From CAWKAV01 sp963847735 (GTDB lineage: Bacteria; Desulfobacterota; Desulfuromonadia; Desulfuromonadales; BM103), in contig CAWKAV010000008.1 of the NCBI GenBank assembly GCA_963847735.1, positions 1 through 43,792 of the forward strand: 43,792 bases of DNA, given 5' to 3'. The notes below the pieces were generated by a model, which had not been told where the DNA came from, ran no database searches, and saw only the letters and a list, made by a program, of their open reading frames with translations. How positions within the stretch are numbered: the stretch's first letter is position 1; each line of letters starts with the position of its first letter. Of the stretch, positions 1 through 11,519 are shown one piece after another. The translations under genes and the position numbers were made by a program.

Positions 1-2439
<2,439 letters not shown>

Positions 2440-2459
2440 AAAAAGTTTTACGTGAAGAA

Positions 2460-2481
2460 GGGGGGAGGTTCTCCTCCCCCC
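2460..2481 (+). other. 23S-5S spacer hairpin
   Basis: A perfect nine-base stem (GGGGGGAGG / CCTCCCCCC) with a TTCT loop lies just after the 23S 3' end. It has no T-tract, so it is more likely a processing or structural hairpin of the rRNA precursor than a terminator. Confidence 0.6.
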
Positions 2482-2550
2482 AACTTCCAAATGCCAGAGG
2501 TATTGCACCTATCATAAATAAACTAAGCAATTGAAACCGAATTTACGCTT

Positions 2551-2667
2551 TTCGGTGGCAATAGCGTAGGGGTCACACCTGTTCCCATCTCGAACACAGA
2601 AGTTAAGCCCTACTGCGCCGATGGTACTGCATGGGAAACTATGTGGGAGAGTAGGACGCCGCCGAAA
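2551..2667 (+). rRNA. rrf: 5S ribosomal RNA
   Basis: This is a canonical 5S rRNA of about 117 nt. The 5' strand TTCGGTGGC pairs with GCCGCCGAA at the 3' end. Internally it has the conserved stretch around CCCATCTCGAACACAGAAG and the GATGGTACTGC and GGGAGAGTAGGACG loops. It lies about 110 nt downstream of 23S and is followed directly by a strong terminator. The exact ends are estimated from the terminal helix. Confidence 0.95.
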
Positions 2668-2675
2668 TTATTTAG

Positions 2676-2713
2676 AAGGCCCTGTCTCGAAAGAGGCAGG
2701 GCCTTTTTGTTTT
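2676..2713 (+). terminator. rRNA operon terminator
   Basis: A 13-bp stem with a GAAA tetraloop (arms 2676-2688 and 2693-2705) runs into a T-rich tract ending near 2713. It closes the rRNA transcription unit before the minus-strand ZIP transporter gene. Confidence 0.93.
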
Positions 2714-2763
2714 GGAGAAAACAGAAGTTTTGTCTCTCCCAAATTTTCACGCTTGAAAAAAGA

Positions 2764-3579
2764 TTACCCCAAAGCAACATCAAGAATCATCATGACTGAG
2801 AAACCGGTCAGAGTTGCCATTGTTACCAAATCAATGTTTGCATGGTTCCTTTGCGATTCAGGAATAAGTTCTTCCACCACGACGAAAATCATTGCTCCTG
2901 CCGCGAAGCAAAGTGCGTAGGGTAGAATGTGCTGCATTCTCAGCACAAACAGAGCTCCAAGCACCCCGGCAATCGGTTCAACAATGCCGGAAGCTTGCCC
3001 CATGAAAAAGCTCTTCCACTTCGACATCCCCTCTCTTCTCAGCGGCACGGACACAGCTGTTCCTTCTGGAAAATTTTGTATTCCGATGCCGATGGCCAGA
3101 GCAATTGCCCCACCGATCGTGGCGGAAGGGAGATTGGCTGCTGCAGCACCAAAAGCAACACCGACTGCGAGCCCTTCGGGAATGTTGTGGAGGGTTATGG
3201 CCAGGACGAGAAGAGTGCTTCGCTGCCAAGAAGTTTTTACCCCTTCGCTTTTGTCGACGTTCAGACCCGGATGAAGATGTGGCAGGAATTTGTCAGTTAA
3301 TCTCATGAAAATGCCGCCACCCATAAACCCGATAACTGCTGTCAGCCATGGGGTATGTCCCATGTTTTCGGCCATCTCTATCCCTGGTGCAAGCAAGGAC
3401 CAGAAGCTTGCTGCAATCATGACACCCGCGGCAAACCCTAGCATTGAATCCAAAACCTTCCGGTTTACTGCACTCGTAAAAAAAACCAGTGAGGCCCCTG
3501 CAGCTGTGACGCCCCAGGTAAAAAGTGTAGCAATAAACGCCTGTGTAACGGGACTGAATTGTAGAAAGAAATCGATCAT
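2764..3579 (-). CDS. ZIP-family (GufA-like) metal transporter
   Basis: Inner-membrane divalent metal transporter, most likely for zinc, of the ZIP family. The 271-aa product has about eight hydrophobic segments. It carries the two signature helices of the family: HNIPEG at residues 131-136 and QNFPEG at 168-173, whose His/Asn/Glu side chains form the metal site. A His-containing loop (LPHLHPG, about 99-105) precedes them. The layout and length match the GufA subgroup more than eukaryotic ZIPs. Metal specificity cannot be told from sequence. It stands alone between the rRNA terminator and ntrX, transcribed against the rRNA operon. Confidence 0.9.
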   Translation of the reverse strand: MIDFFLQFSPVTQAFIATLFTWGVTAAGASLVFFTSAVNRKVLDSMLGFAAGVMIAASFWSLLAPGIEMAENMGHTPWLTAVIGFMGGGIFMRLTDKFLPHLHPGLNVDKSEGVKTSWQRSTLLVLAITLHNIPEGLAVGVAFGAAAANLPSATIGGAIALAIGIGIQNFPEGTAVSVPLRREGMSKWKSFFMGQASGIVEPIAGVLGALFVLRMQHILPYALCFAAGAMIFVVVEELIPESQRNHANIDLVTMATLTGFSVMMILDVALG

Positions 3580-3706
3580 GTTTAGTCTTGTTTTTGTGTG
3601 ATTTGACGGTATAAACGTACTTTGCTCAGAATAAGGCTGAGGTCGATGGAAGCTATCTTAGCATGGAACTGAGATGCGGCGGTAAGTGCCTTTGAATCCA
3701 GTCCCC

Positions 3707-5074
3707 TTACTTCTTCATCTCGATTCCATACGATTTGATCTTGCGATGCAGGTTTGAACGCTCAATTTCAATGGCCTCTGCAGTCCGCGAGATATTCCAC
3801 TCATTTTCTTCCAGTTTCTGAAGCAAGAACTCTTTTTCAAACTCCTCTTTAGCATTTCGAAAAGTGTCTGACATCATGGAGATTGAACTGTTCTCAACCA
3901 CCTTTGTTTGGCTCTTTTCAAGGATCGACGATGGTAGATGAGTGCGGCTAATTGTTCTGCCAGGCGACATGATCACCAACCTTTCTATCAGATTTTTTAA
4001 CTCACGAACATTCCCGGGCCAAGAGTAAGAAACGATCGCCTGCGTAGCTTCCTCATCAAGCCTCTTGATCTCACGACTCTCCTTGCTACAGAAATATTCA
4101 AGGAAATGGGTGGCAAGACAAGGGATGTCATCTGTGCGTTCACGCAACGGCGGAACGTGGAAAGGGATGACGTTTAAACGGTAATAGAGGTCTTCACGGA
4201 AGTTACTGTTGGCGATTTCCTTTTCCAGGTCCTTGTTGGTAGCAGCTATAACTCGGACGTCAACTTCAATAGTTTTGTTGCCTCCTACACGCTCGAATTT
4301 GCGCTCTTGAAGGATGCGTAAGACCTTGGCCTGAGTCTTAAGGCTCATGTCGCCGATTTCATCGAGGAAGAGTGTTCCCATATGGGCCTGATCAAATTTG
4401 CCGCGACGTTGTGTGGTTGCCCCGGTGAAAGATCCTTTCTCATGGCCGAAAAGCTCTGATTCGATCAGCTCTTCAGGGATCGCTGCACAGTTTACTTCTA
4501 CGAACGGTTTGTCGTGTCTTCGTGAATCATGATGTATCGCCCGTGCGACCAACTCTTTGCCCGTGCCATTTTCGCCGGTAATGAGAATCCATCCGGAGGT
4601 TGGTGCAGCAATCCTGATCTGTTTCTTAAGTTCCTTAATCGCCTTGCTGTCGCCGATCATCGCATGTTCTTTCCCTATCCGGGCCTTGAGTTCACGATTT
4701 TCCGCAACCAGGTTGATGACATTGACCGCATTTTGTACGCACAGTAAAACTTTTTCCAAGGAGAGGGGCTTTTCTATAAAGTCATAAGCACCCAATTTGG
4801 TTGCTGTGACAGCGGTTTCTATTGTGCCGTGCCCACTCATCATGACTACCAGTTGGTCTGGATATATGTCACGAATCCTGGTCAAGGTTTCCATGCCATC
4901 CATGCCGGGCATCCAGATATCCAGCAGAATCAGATCTGGCTTTTCCTCGCAGATTTTCTCGAGAGCGGTTTCCCCACTTTCTACTGATACAGGTGAAAAG
5001 CCTTCATCCTGTAATATTCCTGTAAGACTCTCGCGTATACTTTGTTCATCATCAACGATCAGAATAGATTGCAT
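3707..5074 (-). CDS. Sigma-54-dependent response regulator, NtrX-like
   Basis: Response regulator and sigma-54 activator of 455 aa with the classical three domains. The receiver (about 1-120) has phospho-acceptor Asp52 in LLDIWMPGMDG. The AAA+ domain (about 140-375) has Walker A GENGTGKE at 167-174, the sigma-54-contacting loop GSFTGA at 214-219 and Walker B LFLDEIGD at 235-242. The C-terminal Fis-type helix-turn-helix (about 410-455) ends in RTAEAIEIERSNLHRKIK. The GAFTGA position is Ser rather than Ala (GSFTGA), a common tolerated variant. It starts 25 bp after the NtrY-like kinase gene ends, so the two form one operon. The NtrX assignment rests on this pairing and on the kinase topology. 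The regulated genes are unknown. Confidence 0.9.
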   Translation of the reverse strand: MQSILIVDDEQSIRESLTGILQDEGFSPVSVESGETALEKICEEKPDLILLDIWMPGMDGMETLTRIRDIYPDQLVVMMSGHGTIETAVTATKLGAYDFIEKPLSLEKVLLCVQNAVNVINLVAENRELKARIGKEHAMIGDSKAIKELKKQIRIAAPTSGWILITGENGTGKELVARAIHHDSRRHDKPFVEVNCAAIPEELIESELFGHEKGSFTGATTQRRGKFDQAHMGTLFLDEIGDMSLKTQAKVLRILQERKFERVGGNKTIEVDVRVIAATNKDLEKEIANSNFREDLYYRLNVIPFHVPPLRERTDDIPCLATHFLEYFCSKESREIKRLDEEATQAIVSYSWPGNVRELKNLIERLVIMSPGRTISRTHLPSSILEKSQTKVVENSSISMMSDTFRNAKEEFEKEFLLQKLEENEWNISRTAEAIEIERSNLHRKIKSYGIEMKK

Positions 5075-5099
5075 GTTACCTCTGGGCTATAAGTTTATT

Positions 5100-7358
5100 T
5101 TATGCTTGGGTGTTTCCTGAAGAGATCGGTAGTTCGACGATAAAATGGGTGCCTCGTGGGTCATTGTCTCGAACCCTGATATAGCCGTTATGATCTGAAA
5201 TAATTGTTGAAACAATAGCCAGACCCAGACCTGTGCCTGACTTTTTGGTAGAAAAATAAGGTTCAAAAAGTCTCGGCTTGTCTTCTGCCGGAATTCCACA
5301 ACCATTGTCAGAGACCTTCAGGGTTGCTATCTGCAAGTCGCTGTTAAGCGATGTTTCGATACGTATCTGGCCATGTCCGTTGACTGCTGCTACTGCATTG
5401 TCCAAGAGATTGATGATGACTCGTTTGATCTGTTCTCGATCCAGATTGAACAGCGGCAGGGATGGTTCAAGTTGTGCCTGGAAATCAATCTCCTTGTGAC
5501 CCTCTTGAAAAAGCACCAGTGCTTCATTGAGGACGTCATTAAGGCTATTATTGCTCGGATTGCTGGCAGGCATTCGCGCAAAACTTGAGAATTCGTTGAC
5601 CAGATTTTTCAGATCATCGACCTGTCTAATAATCATCGTTGTACATTCATCGAAAACCGTATCATCTGAATCAAAGCGATCAAGATAACGGCGACGGAGA
5701 CGTTGAGCCGACAACTGAATGGGTGTCAGTGGGTTTTTTATTTCATGGGCAATTCGCCGTGCGACTTCCCGCCACGCTGCCATTCTCTGTGCCTTCAGAA
5801 GTTGGGTCAGATCATCAAAGACGACAACTGTGCCCATGAATTCATTTTTCTCGTCCTTTAAGTTTGTTACATTAACCAGCAGGATGACTTTTGTGTCTCC
5901 GGCAGGAAGAGAAACCTGCTTGCGAATCGAATCTTTTCCGGAACTGATCAATTCCTTGAGAATCCCCTTGACCATAGGCAGGTAATCAGGGGTGACAATA
6001 TCACGGAAATTTTGTCCGATGATCTTTGGTGATTTCAGGTTGAGCAATTTCTCGGCCGATTTGTTGATGGTTGTAATATTGCCACGGCTATCGATGGAAA
6101 CGACCCCTGCGGTAACATTCGCTAGAACGATTTCCATGTAGCGGCGTCTTTGCTCAAGTTCAAGGTTGGATAGTTGCAACTCGCGATTGGCACGACGAAT
6201 CGTCTTTTGCCCCTTACGTAAATCCGCAGTCATCGTGTTGAAGGCCACGACTAGAGACCCAACTTCATCGTCACTGTAGCTCTCTAGTGTGACATTCAAG
6301 TCACCGGAAGCAATGCGATTAGTCGCCTCGGCCAGTTCCTGGATTGGTTCTGTAATCCCCCGGGCCAGATGAAAGCCTGCCCAGGTCGAAAGGAAAATAA
6401 TGACTAGAGCGATCAGTAGAAGGAAGAGGACATAGCCTTTCTGAATCTTGCCCTTGAGCAGTTTGGTCGACTTGTACTGCTCAAATGAGTTGCTGATCTC
6501 TTTCATCTTGTTAACGAGTGAATAGGGAACGTAATAATTAACAACGACAACTCCAACCACATCATTTTGATTCCAGTTTGAATAGACAGGGACAATCCCC
6601 CGGATCAAATCTGCACGGCCTATCGGGCTAATGCGTGTAAAACGATTGCCCTGCAAAGATTCACGAATGCTGTCGGAGCCCGGGTCGGTGAATTCAGCGG
6701 CAGGAACCTGGGGGTTTACGGCACGAACCAGTTCTTCCAGTGTCGCAGAAAAAACCTCGACAATACCAAGGTTATACTCCTTCTGCTTCTGATGAATTAA
6801 TTCCTCAAGGAGGTGCAGGTTGTCTTCGTTGAGGAGCTTCTGATCCTTGATTGCCAGGGATATCTGCTCGGCGTAGTAGAGCGCATTGCTCGCGGAATTT
6901 TTGTAATAGGTCTGTGCGACCTCCAAAGACTCCTTAAGTGATTCTTCGATCTGGTTACTGAACCAGTTTTCAATAGAGTTGGTTATAAAGCCTGCAGAAA
7001 CAAAGAACAGCAGCATGGTGGGGATCAGAGATAATGCTATAAAGGCAAGAACCAGCTTGCTGCGCAGCTTTGCTCCTGCTATTCCTCGCCGTCGTTCGAG
7101 GAGCAGCCTGAAGATGTTTTTCATCACAAGGAAAAGACAGAGGATGATCAACAGGATGTTCAGGTTGATCAGAGCAAGAACCAGAATATTACCGGAAAGA
7201 GGAATCTCTGCCGTCAGGTCAAAAAGTTGACCCTGATAACGCATCGACAAAACAACCAGCGCGATGATGACAATGACGAGTAACCATTCGCGCCGACGTT
7301 TGCGGGTTTTCGTATCAGGGGCACTGATTGATATTTTAGTCGTTGTTTTCTTAGGCAT
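5100..7358 (-). CDS. NtrY-like membrane sensor histidine kinase
   Basis: A 752-aa sensor kinase. Transmembrane segments lie near 25-40, 55-80 and 102-125, and another near 308-330. The stretch between the last two is a periplasmic sensing region of about 180 residues. A HAMP domain follows (about 330-385), then a PAS domain (about 405-520), a HisKA domain with the phospho-acceptor His538 in RRIAHEIKNPLTP, and a HATPase domain with N-box NLLDNAVAAVNG and G-boxes DNGCGIP and GTGLGLAIV. The order TM-sensor-HAMP-PAS-HisKA-HATPase matches NtrY. It is directly upstream of the NtrX-like regulator. No nitrogen genes are nearby, so a nitrogen role should not be assumed. Confidence 0.9.
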   Translation of the reverse strand: MPKKTTTKISISAPDTKTRKRRREWLLVIVIIALVVLSMRYQGQLFDLTAEIPLSGNILVLALINLNILLIILCLFLVMKNIFRLLLERRRGIAGAKLRSKLVLAFIALSLIPTMLLFFVSAGFITNSIENWFSNQIEESLKESLEVAQTYYKNSASNALYYAEQISLAIKDQKLLNEDNLHLLEELIHQKQKEYNLGIVEVFSATLEELVRAVNPQVPAAEFTDPGSDSIRESLQGNRFTRISPIGRADLIRGIVPVYSNWNQNDVVGVVVVNYYVPYSLVNKMKEISNSFEQYKSTKLLKGKIQKGYVLFLLLIALVIIFLSTWAGFHLARGITEPIQELAEATNRIASGDLNVTLESYSDDEVGSLVVAFNTMTADLRKGQKTIRRANRELQLSNLELEQRRRYMEIVLANVTAGVVSIDSRGNITTINKSAEKLLNLKSPKIIGQNFRDIVTPDYLPMVKGILKELISSGKDSIRKQVSLPAGDTKVILLVNVTNLKDEKNEFMGTVVVFDDLTQLLKAQRMAAWREVARRIAHEIKNPLTPIQLSAQRLRRRYLDRFDSDDTVFDECTTMIIRQVDDLKNLVNEFSSFARMPASNPSNNSLNDVLNEALVLFQEGHKEIDFQAQLEPSLPLFNLDREQIKRVIINLLDNAVAAVNGHGQIRIETSLNSDLQIATLKVSDNGCGIPAEDKPRLFEPYFSTKKSGTGLGLAIVSTIISDHNGYIRVRDNDPRGTHFIVELPISSGNTQA

Positions 7359-7461
7359 GAGAGAGTCTGTTGTTGTGCAATTCTAGGCGTAAAGCGGCCC
7401 TTATTGCAAGCAGCAAGAGTGGAATAAAAAAGGCAGCCTATTTTTGTCGATTGGAGAGGTG

Positions 7462-7587
7462 TTATGCCTTGGGTAAGGTCAGATTAGTTGCAAAAGGTAG
7501 CGTTGCCATCTGCAGAGCTTTTTCGAGATCATCTTCGCTGAATTCGAGCAACTGCCAGCTTTCGGGTGTCTCGAGGATTTTCCGCAC
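7462..7587 (-). CDS. Possible small protein or lost extension downstream of ubiB
   Basis: Directly behind the UbiB stop codon (TAA, 7656-7654) the same reading frame stays open for 63 codons, from 7653 to a TAA at 7464-7462. The predicted sequence looks protein-like: LVRKILETPESWQLLEFSED, then a segment ending in LTLPKA. It has no ATG until late. GTG at 7587 would give 41 aa, and ATT at 7644 about 60 aa. I see no convincing ribosome binding site for either. It may be a short gene with an unusual start, an extension of UbiB cut off by a stop mutation, or chance. The coordinates given are for the GTG start. Confidence 0.3.
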   Translation of the reverse strand: MRKILETPESWQLLEFSEDDLEKALQMATLPFATNLTLPKA

Positions 7588-7653
7588 AAGTTGGTGTTCG
7601 AGTCTTGTTGTTGCAACGGATGTATCAGGTACACACTGGGAAATATGTTGCGT

Positions 7654-9345
7654 TTAGAGTCGTCCTGAGCGAAGGATACCCACTGCCAGCCACAGACCGA
7701 GCAAGCCAGCAATGGAATATCCCAGTAACCCGAGCAAGGGGAAACCCAAAACCATGGGACCTTTATCGATCTGCATGACCAGAGAGGAGCCGACAATGAG
7801 CGAGCCAATAATAACGGCAAATGAGACACGATTGCTGGATCGGTCCAGATCGGTTACCAGCTTCTCAAGGCCACGGTGCTCAAGATCGATTTTGAACTGG
7901 TTGCGGTTGAGGCGGTTGAGAAATCCTTTGATGTCGTGTGGCAGATTCTGAGCCAGAGATGCATATGCCTGAACAACACGATTGGTTTGTACGACAATGT
8001 TTTTTGGGCTGAACCGTTCCAGAACCAGCTTGTTTACATAGGGTCGCATGTGGGAAATCATGTTGAAATCAGGATCCAGTTGCCTCCCAACTCCTTCCAT
8101 AATGACGAGAGCCTTGGCTAACAACATGAAATCCGCAGGGAAATGGATACGATGTTGCGTCAGAATCTCAATGAATTCAGAAAGTAATTTGCCAACCTTG
8201 ATATCCTGTAAAACAATGTCGTAGTAGTCTTCGATGAAGTCATGTAGATCGCGACGCAAATTCTTTACATCAGAGTTGTCTGCCAACTCACCGGAATAGA
8301 GCAGTTGGGCGATGATACGATCCACGTCCCTGTCAAGCAAGGCCTGAAGGAGGTCGATCAACTGATCTTTGAGGTCCTTGCCGAGACGTCCGACCATACC
8401 ATAATCGAGCATGCAGATGACTTGGTCTGGCAGGATGAAAACATTGCCCGGATGGGGGTCTGCGTGAAACAAACCGTAGTCCAGGACCTGTTTGAGAAAA
8501 GCGTCGGCTCCGCGTCGAGCGATGACCTTGGGATCATATCCCTGTGCCGAAAGCATCTCAAGTTCGGAGATCTTGATGCCTTCTACGTACTCCAATGTCA
8601 GTACAATGTCGCCGGTGTAATCCCAGAAAACTTTCGGCGTGTGGACGGTTGTGCTGTCGGCAAAATTAAGGGCAAAACGATCTACAGTGCGGCCCTCACG
8701 AGTGAAATTCAATTCTCGCATTATGCTGCGGCGAAACTCCTTGACCAATCCGATCGGGTCATAGTGGGCGATAGCAGGCACATGCTGTTCAATCAGGTAA
8801 GCTAGCCCCATAAGAACATCAATATCGGTTTCAACTATTTTAACGATGCCAGGTCGCCGAACTTTAAAGACGACGTCTTCTCCACTTCTCAGCTTGCCGC
8901 GATGAACCTGGGCAATACTGGCGGCAGCAAGCGGTTCTGTGGAAAATTCTGCAAATAGTTCCCCGGCCGGGTAGCCAAGTTCACGCTGTATCTGAGCGTT
9001 GATTTCTTCGTAGGAGACCGGCGGAACCTTGTCCTGCAACTTGCTGAACTCTTGAATATACTCGTTACTGAGTACGTCAGGACGGGTGGAAAGCAGTTGT
9101 CCAAGCTTGATAAATGTTGGGCCAAGCTCTTCCATTGCCAGGCGTAAGCGCTGTGGTTGACTGAGGCGCTCCAGTTCCTTGGGGATCTTGTCGAGCGTTA
9201 CAATTCGTTTGCCGAGTTCAAGGTAGTAATCAATGTTGAGTTGCTCAACAAAGTGCCCGAACCCGTACTTGATCAGAACCCCGAGAATAGTTCTGTAGCG
9301 GCGGATTGTCCGGATATTTCGGTTAATTCGAAGGATGGGCAGCAT
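7654..9345 (-). CDS. ubiB: UbiB/AarF/ABC1-family atypical kinase
   Basis: Protein-kinase-like ATPase of the UbiB (ADCK/Coq8) family, 563 aa, linked to isoprenoid quinone biosynthesis and lipid homeostasis. Family marks are visible. The KxGQ motif is KLGQ at residues 80-83, the Ala-rich loop is AAAS at 140-143 followed by IAQVHRG, the invariant Lys is in VFKVRRPG (Lys161), HADPHPGN forms the catalytic loop and MLDYGMVGRL carries the metal-binding Asp. Two hydrophobic helices end the protein (about 515-560), as expected for membrane anchoring. It follows the phasin-like gene by 28 bp and is probably co-transcribed with it and the patatin gene. Whether it serves menaquinone synthesis here is inference. 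Confidence 0.88.
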   Translation of the reverse strand: MLPILRINRNIRTIRRYRTILGVLIKYGFGHFVEQLNIDYYLELGKRIVTLDKIPKELERLSQPQRLRLAMEELGPTFIKLGQLLSTRPDVLSNEYIQEFSKLQDKVPPVSYEEINAQIQRELGYPAGELFAEFSTEPLAAASIAQVHRGKLRSGEDVVFKVRRPGIVKIVETDIDVLMGLAYLIEQHVPAIAHYDPIGLVKEFRRSIMRELNFTREGRTVDRFALNFADSTTVHTPKVFWDYTGDIVLTLEYVEGIKISELEMLSAQGYDPKVIARRGADAFLKQVLDYGLFHADPHPGNVFILPDQVICMLDYGMVGRLGKDLKDQLIDLLQALLDRDVDRIIAQLLYSGELADNSDVKNLRRDLHDFIEDYYDIVLQDIKVGKLLSEFIEILTQHRIHFPADFMLLAKALVIMEGVGRQLDPDFNMISHMRPYVNKLVLERFSPKNIVVQTNRVVQAYASLAQNLPHDIKGFLNRLNRNQFKIDLEHRGLEKLVTDLDRSSNRVSFAVIIGSLIVGSSLVMQIDKGPMVLGFPLLGLLGYSIAGLLGLWLAVGILRSGRL

Positions 9346-9373
9346 AGTGATGCCTGGGTCAGTTCAAGGAAGT

Positions 9374-9667
9374 CTATTTGGGAACTTTTTCAAGCTTTGC
9401 GACCCTTTTTTTAAGTTTGTCAAACTCTTCAGTGGTAACTACACCCATCCGCTCACAGGCCTTCTTTACCTCTTCGCGAGCCTGCTCTTGAAGTTTCTCC
9501 TGGTTCTGAACGACTGTATCCTGGAGCTTTTGCAGAAAAGCCTTGCCTTCCTCTTCGCTGATATTCAGCTTCTCGCGTAGCTCCTTCAACAGTTCTTCGG
9601 TTTTCTTCTGTGTGAGAGTCATCGCACCAACTGCGGTTAATAGAGTTTTTTCAAGCAGCTCAATCAT
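9374..9667 (-). CDS. Phasin-like coiled-coil protein
   Basis: A 97-aa, highly charged, almost wholly helical protein. A short hydrophobic N-terminus (MIELLEKTLLTAVGAMTLTQ) is followed by Lys/Glu-rich heptads suited to a coiled coil, and the C-terminus has EEFDKLKKRVAKLE. This resembles the small polyhydroxyalkanoate-granule-associated (PhaI/PhaF-type phasin superfamily) proteins. A clear AAGGAGG lies 5 bp upstream of the ATG. It sits between the patatin and UbiB genes on the same strand. No PHA synthase gene is in the window, so a granule role is unproven and it may instead be a membrane or lipid-associated partner of UbiB. Confidence 0.6.
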   Translation of the reverse strand: MIELLEKTLLTAVGAMTLTQKKTEELLKELREKLNISEEEGKAFLQKLQDTVVQNQEKLQEQAREEVKKACERMGVVTTEEFDKLKKRVAKLEKVPK

Positions 9668-9736
9668 AATGTCCTCCTTGCCAGTGTTTTGAAATGAAAT
9701 AGTTATATCAAGATGTTAGCAGAAGTATAGAGCCTT

Positions 9737-10699
9737 TCAAGTCTCATTGATTGGATTGAGAAGATATTTAATCTCAGGCAGTGCTGCTCTCGCCGAAGTT
9801 TCGCCTGCGGCAATGATTTCTTTTGCACGGTGAAATTCGAGCAGAGTGATGTTGTCGAGCTGTGGCCTGAGAATCAGATCCTTTGGGCACCGTTGCAGTT
9901 GTAATTCGTTAATAACATTTTCCATGATGGCAACACTCTGGGCACAGACACGGAAGATGTTCGGAGCCTTTAGATTGTCAGCGGATTCGTCTTGTAATTC
10001 CTCTGTTTCTTGACCTAGAGCGGAACGAAATGCCTGCTCTATTCTGCGTGTACTGAAAACATCACGCCAGCGGTTGATGGCTCTGGGTCGGCCAGGTCTG
10101 GTCGGCAGAAAAGTCTCCGGGGTTTGCTTGATAACAGAAGGAATGGTACAGACTCCGATGACTCTTTCTGCTCCCAGGTTGCGGGCAACGTCTGTCGGAA
10201 GTGGCTTGCACAGGCCACCATCGACCAGGAAGCGTTTACCAAATCGAACGGGGGGGAAAATGCCAGGGAACGCAAGGCTGGCTCGCAGGGCATCAAGCAA
10301 GTCACCCTGTTTAATGATAATGGCTTCACCAGTCATGATATCAGTTGCAGTAACCGCCAGAGGTTGCCGTAGATCTTTGAAATCTCTTGCCGGGAGGAGC
10401 TCGGCCATGAAGGTGACAAGTTTTCTGCTGTCAGTCAGTCCTGATGTCGAAACGACCGGATCAAGCAGCCTGGCCATGCTGAGCCAGTCGATTTCCAGTG
10501 CGGCCTGTTCCATCTGTGCGACCGGAACGCCTGCAGCATACATGGCACCAATAAAGGCTCCCATGGATGTTCCGGCAATGACGTCGATGGGGATCCTCGC
10601 CTGTTCGAGGATCTTGAGTACGCCAATGTGTGCAAGACCTCTCGCTGCGCCGCTACCGAGAGCAAGCCCCAATCTGGGTCTGGAAGGAGCAATGTGCAT
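9737..10699 (-). CDS. Patatin-like phospholipase (RssA-type)
   Basis: Predicted serine lipid acyl hydrolase of 320 aa with a Ser-Asp dyad. The oxyanion-hole motif GSGAARG is at residues 15-21, the nucleophile elbow GTSMGA has Ser45, and the catalytic Asp160 lies in DGG (160-162). I chose the second Met (10699). An eight-codon longer form would start at 10723, but the purine-rich GGAGG that makes the ribosome site lies inside it and is placed 5 bases before the chosen ATG. It heads a likely operon with the phasin-like and UbiB genes, which hints at membrane lipid or quinone turnover. No signal peptide is seen. Confidence 0.85.
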   Translation of the reverse strand: MHIAPSRPRLGLALGSGAARGLAHIGVLKILEQARIPIDVIAGTSMGAFIGAMYAAGVPVAQMEQAALEIDWLSMARLLDPVVSTSGLTDSRKLVTFMAELLPARDFKDLRQPLAVTATDIMTGEAIIIKQGDLLDALRASLAFPGIFPPVRFGKRFLVDGGLCKPLPTDVARNLGAERVIGVCTIPSVIKQTPETFLPTRPGRPRAINRWRDVFSTRRIEQAFRSALGQETEELQDESADNLKAPNIFRVCAQSVAIMENVINELQLQRCPKDLILRPQLDNITLLEFHRAKEIIAAGETSARAALPEIKYLLNPINET

Positions 10700-10784
10700 A
10701 TGACCTCCTGGTACCAGAATCATACACTGTCCAACGAACCAACATCCAGAAAGCTAATCAAAGAGAAATAAATGGCGGTTCAAT

Positions 10785-10828
10785 GAGCAAGGGGAAAGAG
10801 AAAGGGCTGACGGGATGGGGCACATGAG
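10785..10828. repeat. Possible degenerate heptamer-phased repeat
   Basis: Between the queH 3' end and the patatin gene lies a purine-rich run that splits into loose seven-base units (GCAAGGG, GAAAGAG, AAAGGGC, TGACGGG, ATGGGGC, ACATGAG). It resembles the left, purine-rich halves of clearer heptamer arrays elsewhere in this window, but no matching pyrimidine-rich half is obvious. This is the weakest member of the proposed family. Confidence 0.3.
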
Positions 10829-10856
10829 TCCCCGAAAGGCTCTCAGTTCAGGATCC

Positions 10857-11396
10857 TCAGTTGCTGCTGCTGGGGTGGTATCGGTCTTTCTCCGAGTAAA
10901 TGCATCCGCAATATTGCTGGCGGTAGAGACCCATGTTCTTGGAAGCCTTGATCCCTTCCTGCCATCCGATTCGATAGTCCTCGTAGAGAAATGCGATGCC
11001 GTAATGTTGCCCCAGTTCTTCTCCCATTTTGCGGATCAGTTCATGGTTTTGGTAGCGGGAATAGAGCAGGCTTGTCGTGAAAGCCTCGAATCCTGAAGCC
11101 ACGGCATATTCTGCCGCCTGTTTGAGACGCGATTGATAGCAATATGTGCAACGATTAACCGGATCATTGGCGACCTGTGCTAAAAAGTCCTCAAGTCGGT
11201 ACTCGTCTTTGTAGATGACCTGGAGGTTGCTGATCGTAGCGAATTCTTCAACTGCTTTCAGGCGACGACAATACTCCTGGTAAGGGTGGATGTTGTGGTT
11301 GAAAAAATAGCCGACGACCGAATGCTCTGCTTCACGCAAAGCACGAACTGGAAAAATGGCGCAATTGGCACAACAGATATGCAGCAGAACGTTCAT
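10857..11396 (-). CDS. queH: Epoxyqueuosine reductase QueH
   Basis: QueH (DUF208 family) catalyses the last step of queuosine synthesis, reducing epoxyqueuosine to queuosine in tRNA. It does the job of the unrelated cobalamin enzyme QueG. The 179-residue product has the family's metal-cluster cysteines: CCANC at residues 8-12 near the N-terminus, a CTYCYQSRL motif in the middle, and YCGCIYSEKDR near the C-terminus. I chose ATG 11396 (MNVLLHICC), because 35 upstream in-frame codons have no family resemblance. It follows the 775-aa gene by about 120 bp. Confidence 0.88.
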   Translation of the reverse strand: MNVLLHICCANCAIFPVRALREAEHSVVGYFFNHNIHPYQEYCRRLKAVEEFATISNLQVIYKDEYRLEDFLAQVANDPVNRCTYCYQSRLKQAAEYAVASGFEAFTTSLLYSRYQNHELIRKMGEELGQHYGIAFLYEDYRIGWQEGIKASKNMGLYRQQYCGCIYSEKDRYHPSSSN

Positions 11397-11519
11397 GGGA
11401 CAAGCCTTTTGTAGTGAGTAATACTCGCATAATAATGGGAAATTTGTAAAAAGGCCAGAAATCTGAGGAGTTAAGTGTGAGAAATATGTTGTCACGTGCA
11501 AGCGACAACCAGAAAATGG

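Noticed and set aside
8305..8805. 166-codon frame antisense to ubiB
   Set aside because: It is an antisense shadow of strongly conserved UbiB motifs, with no ribosome site.
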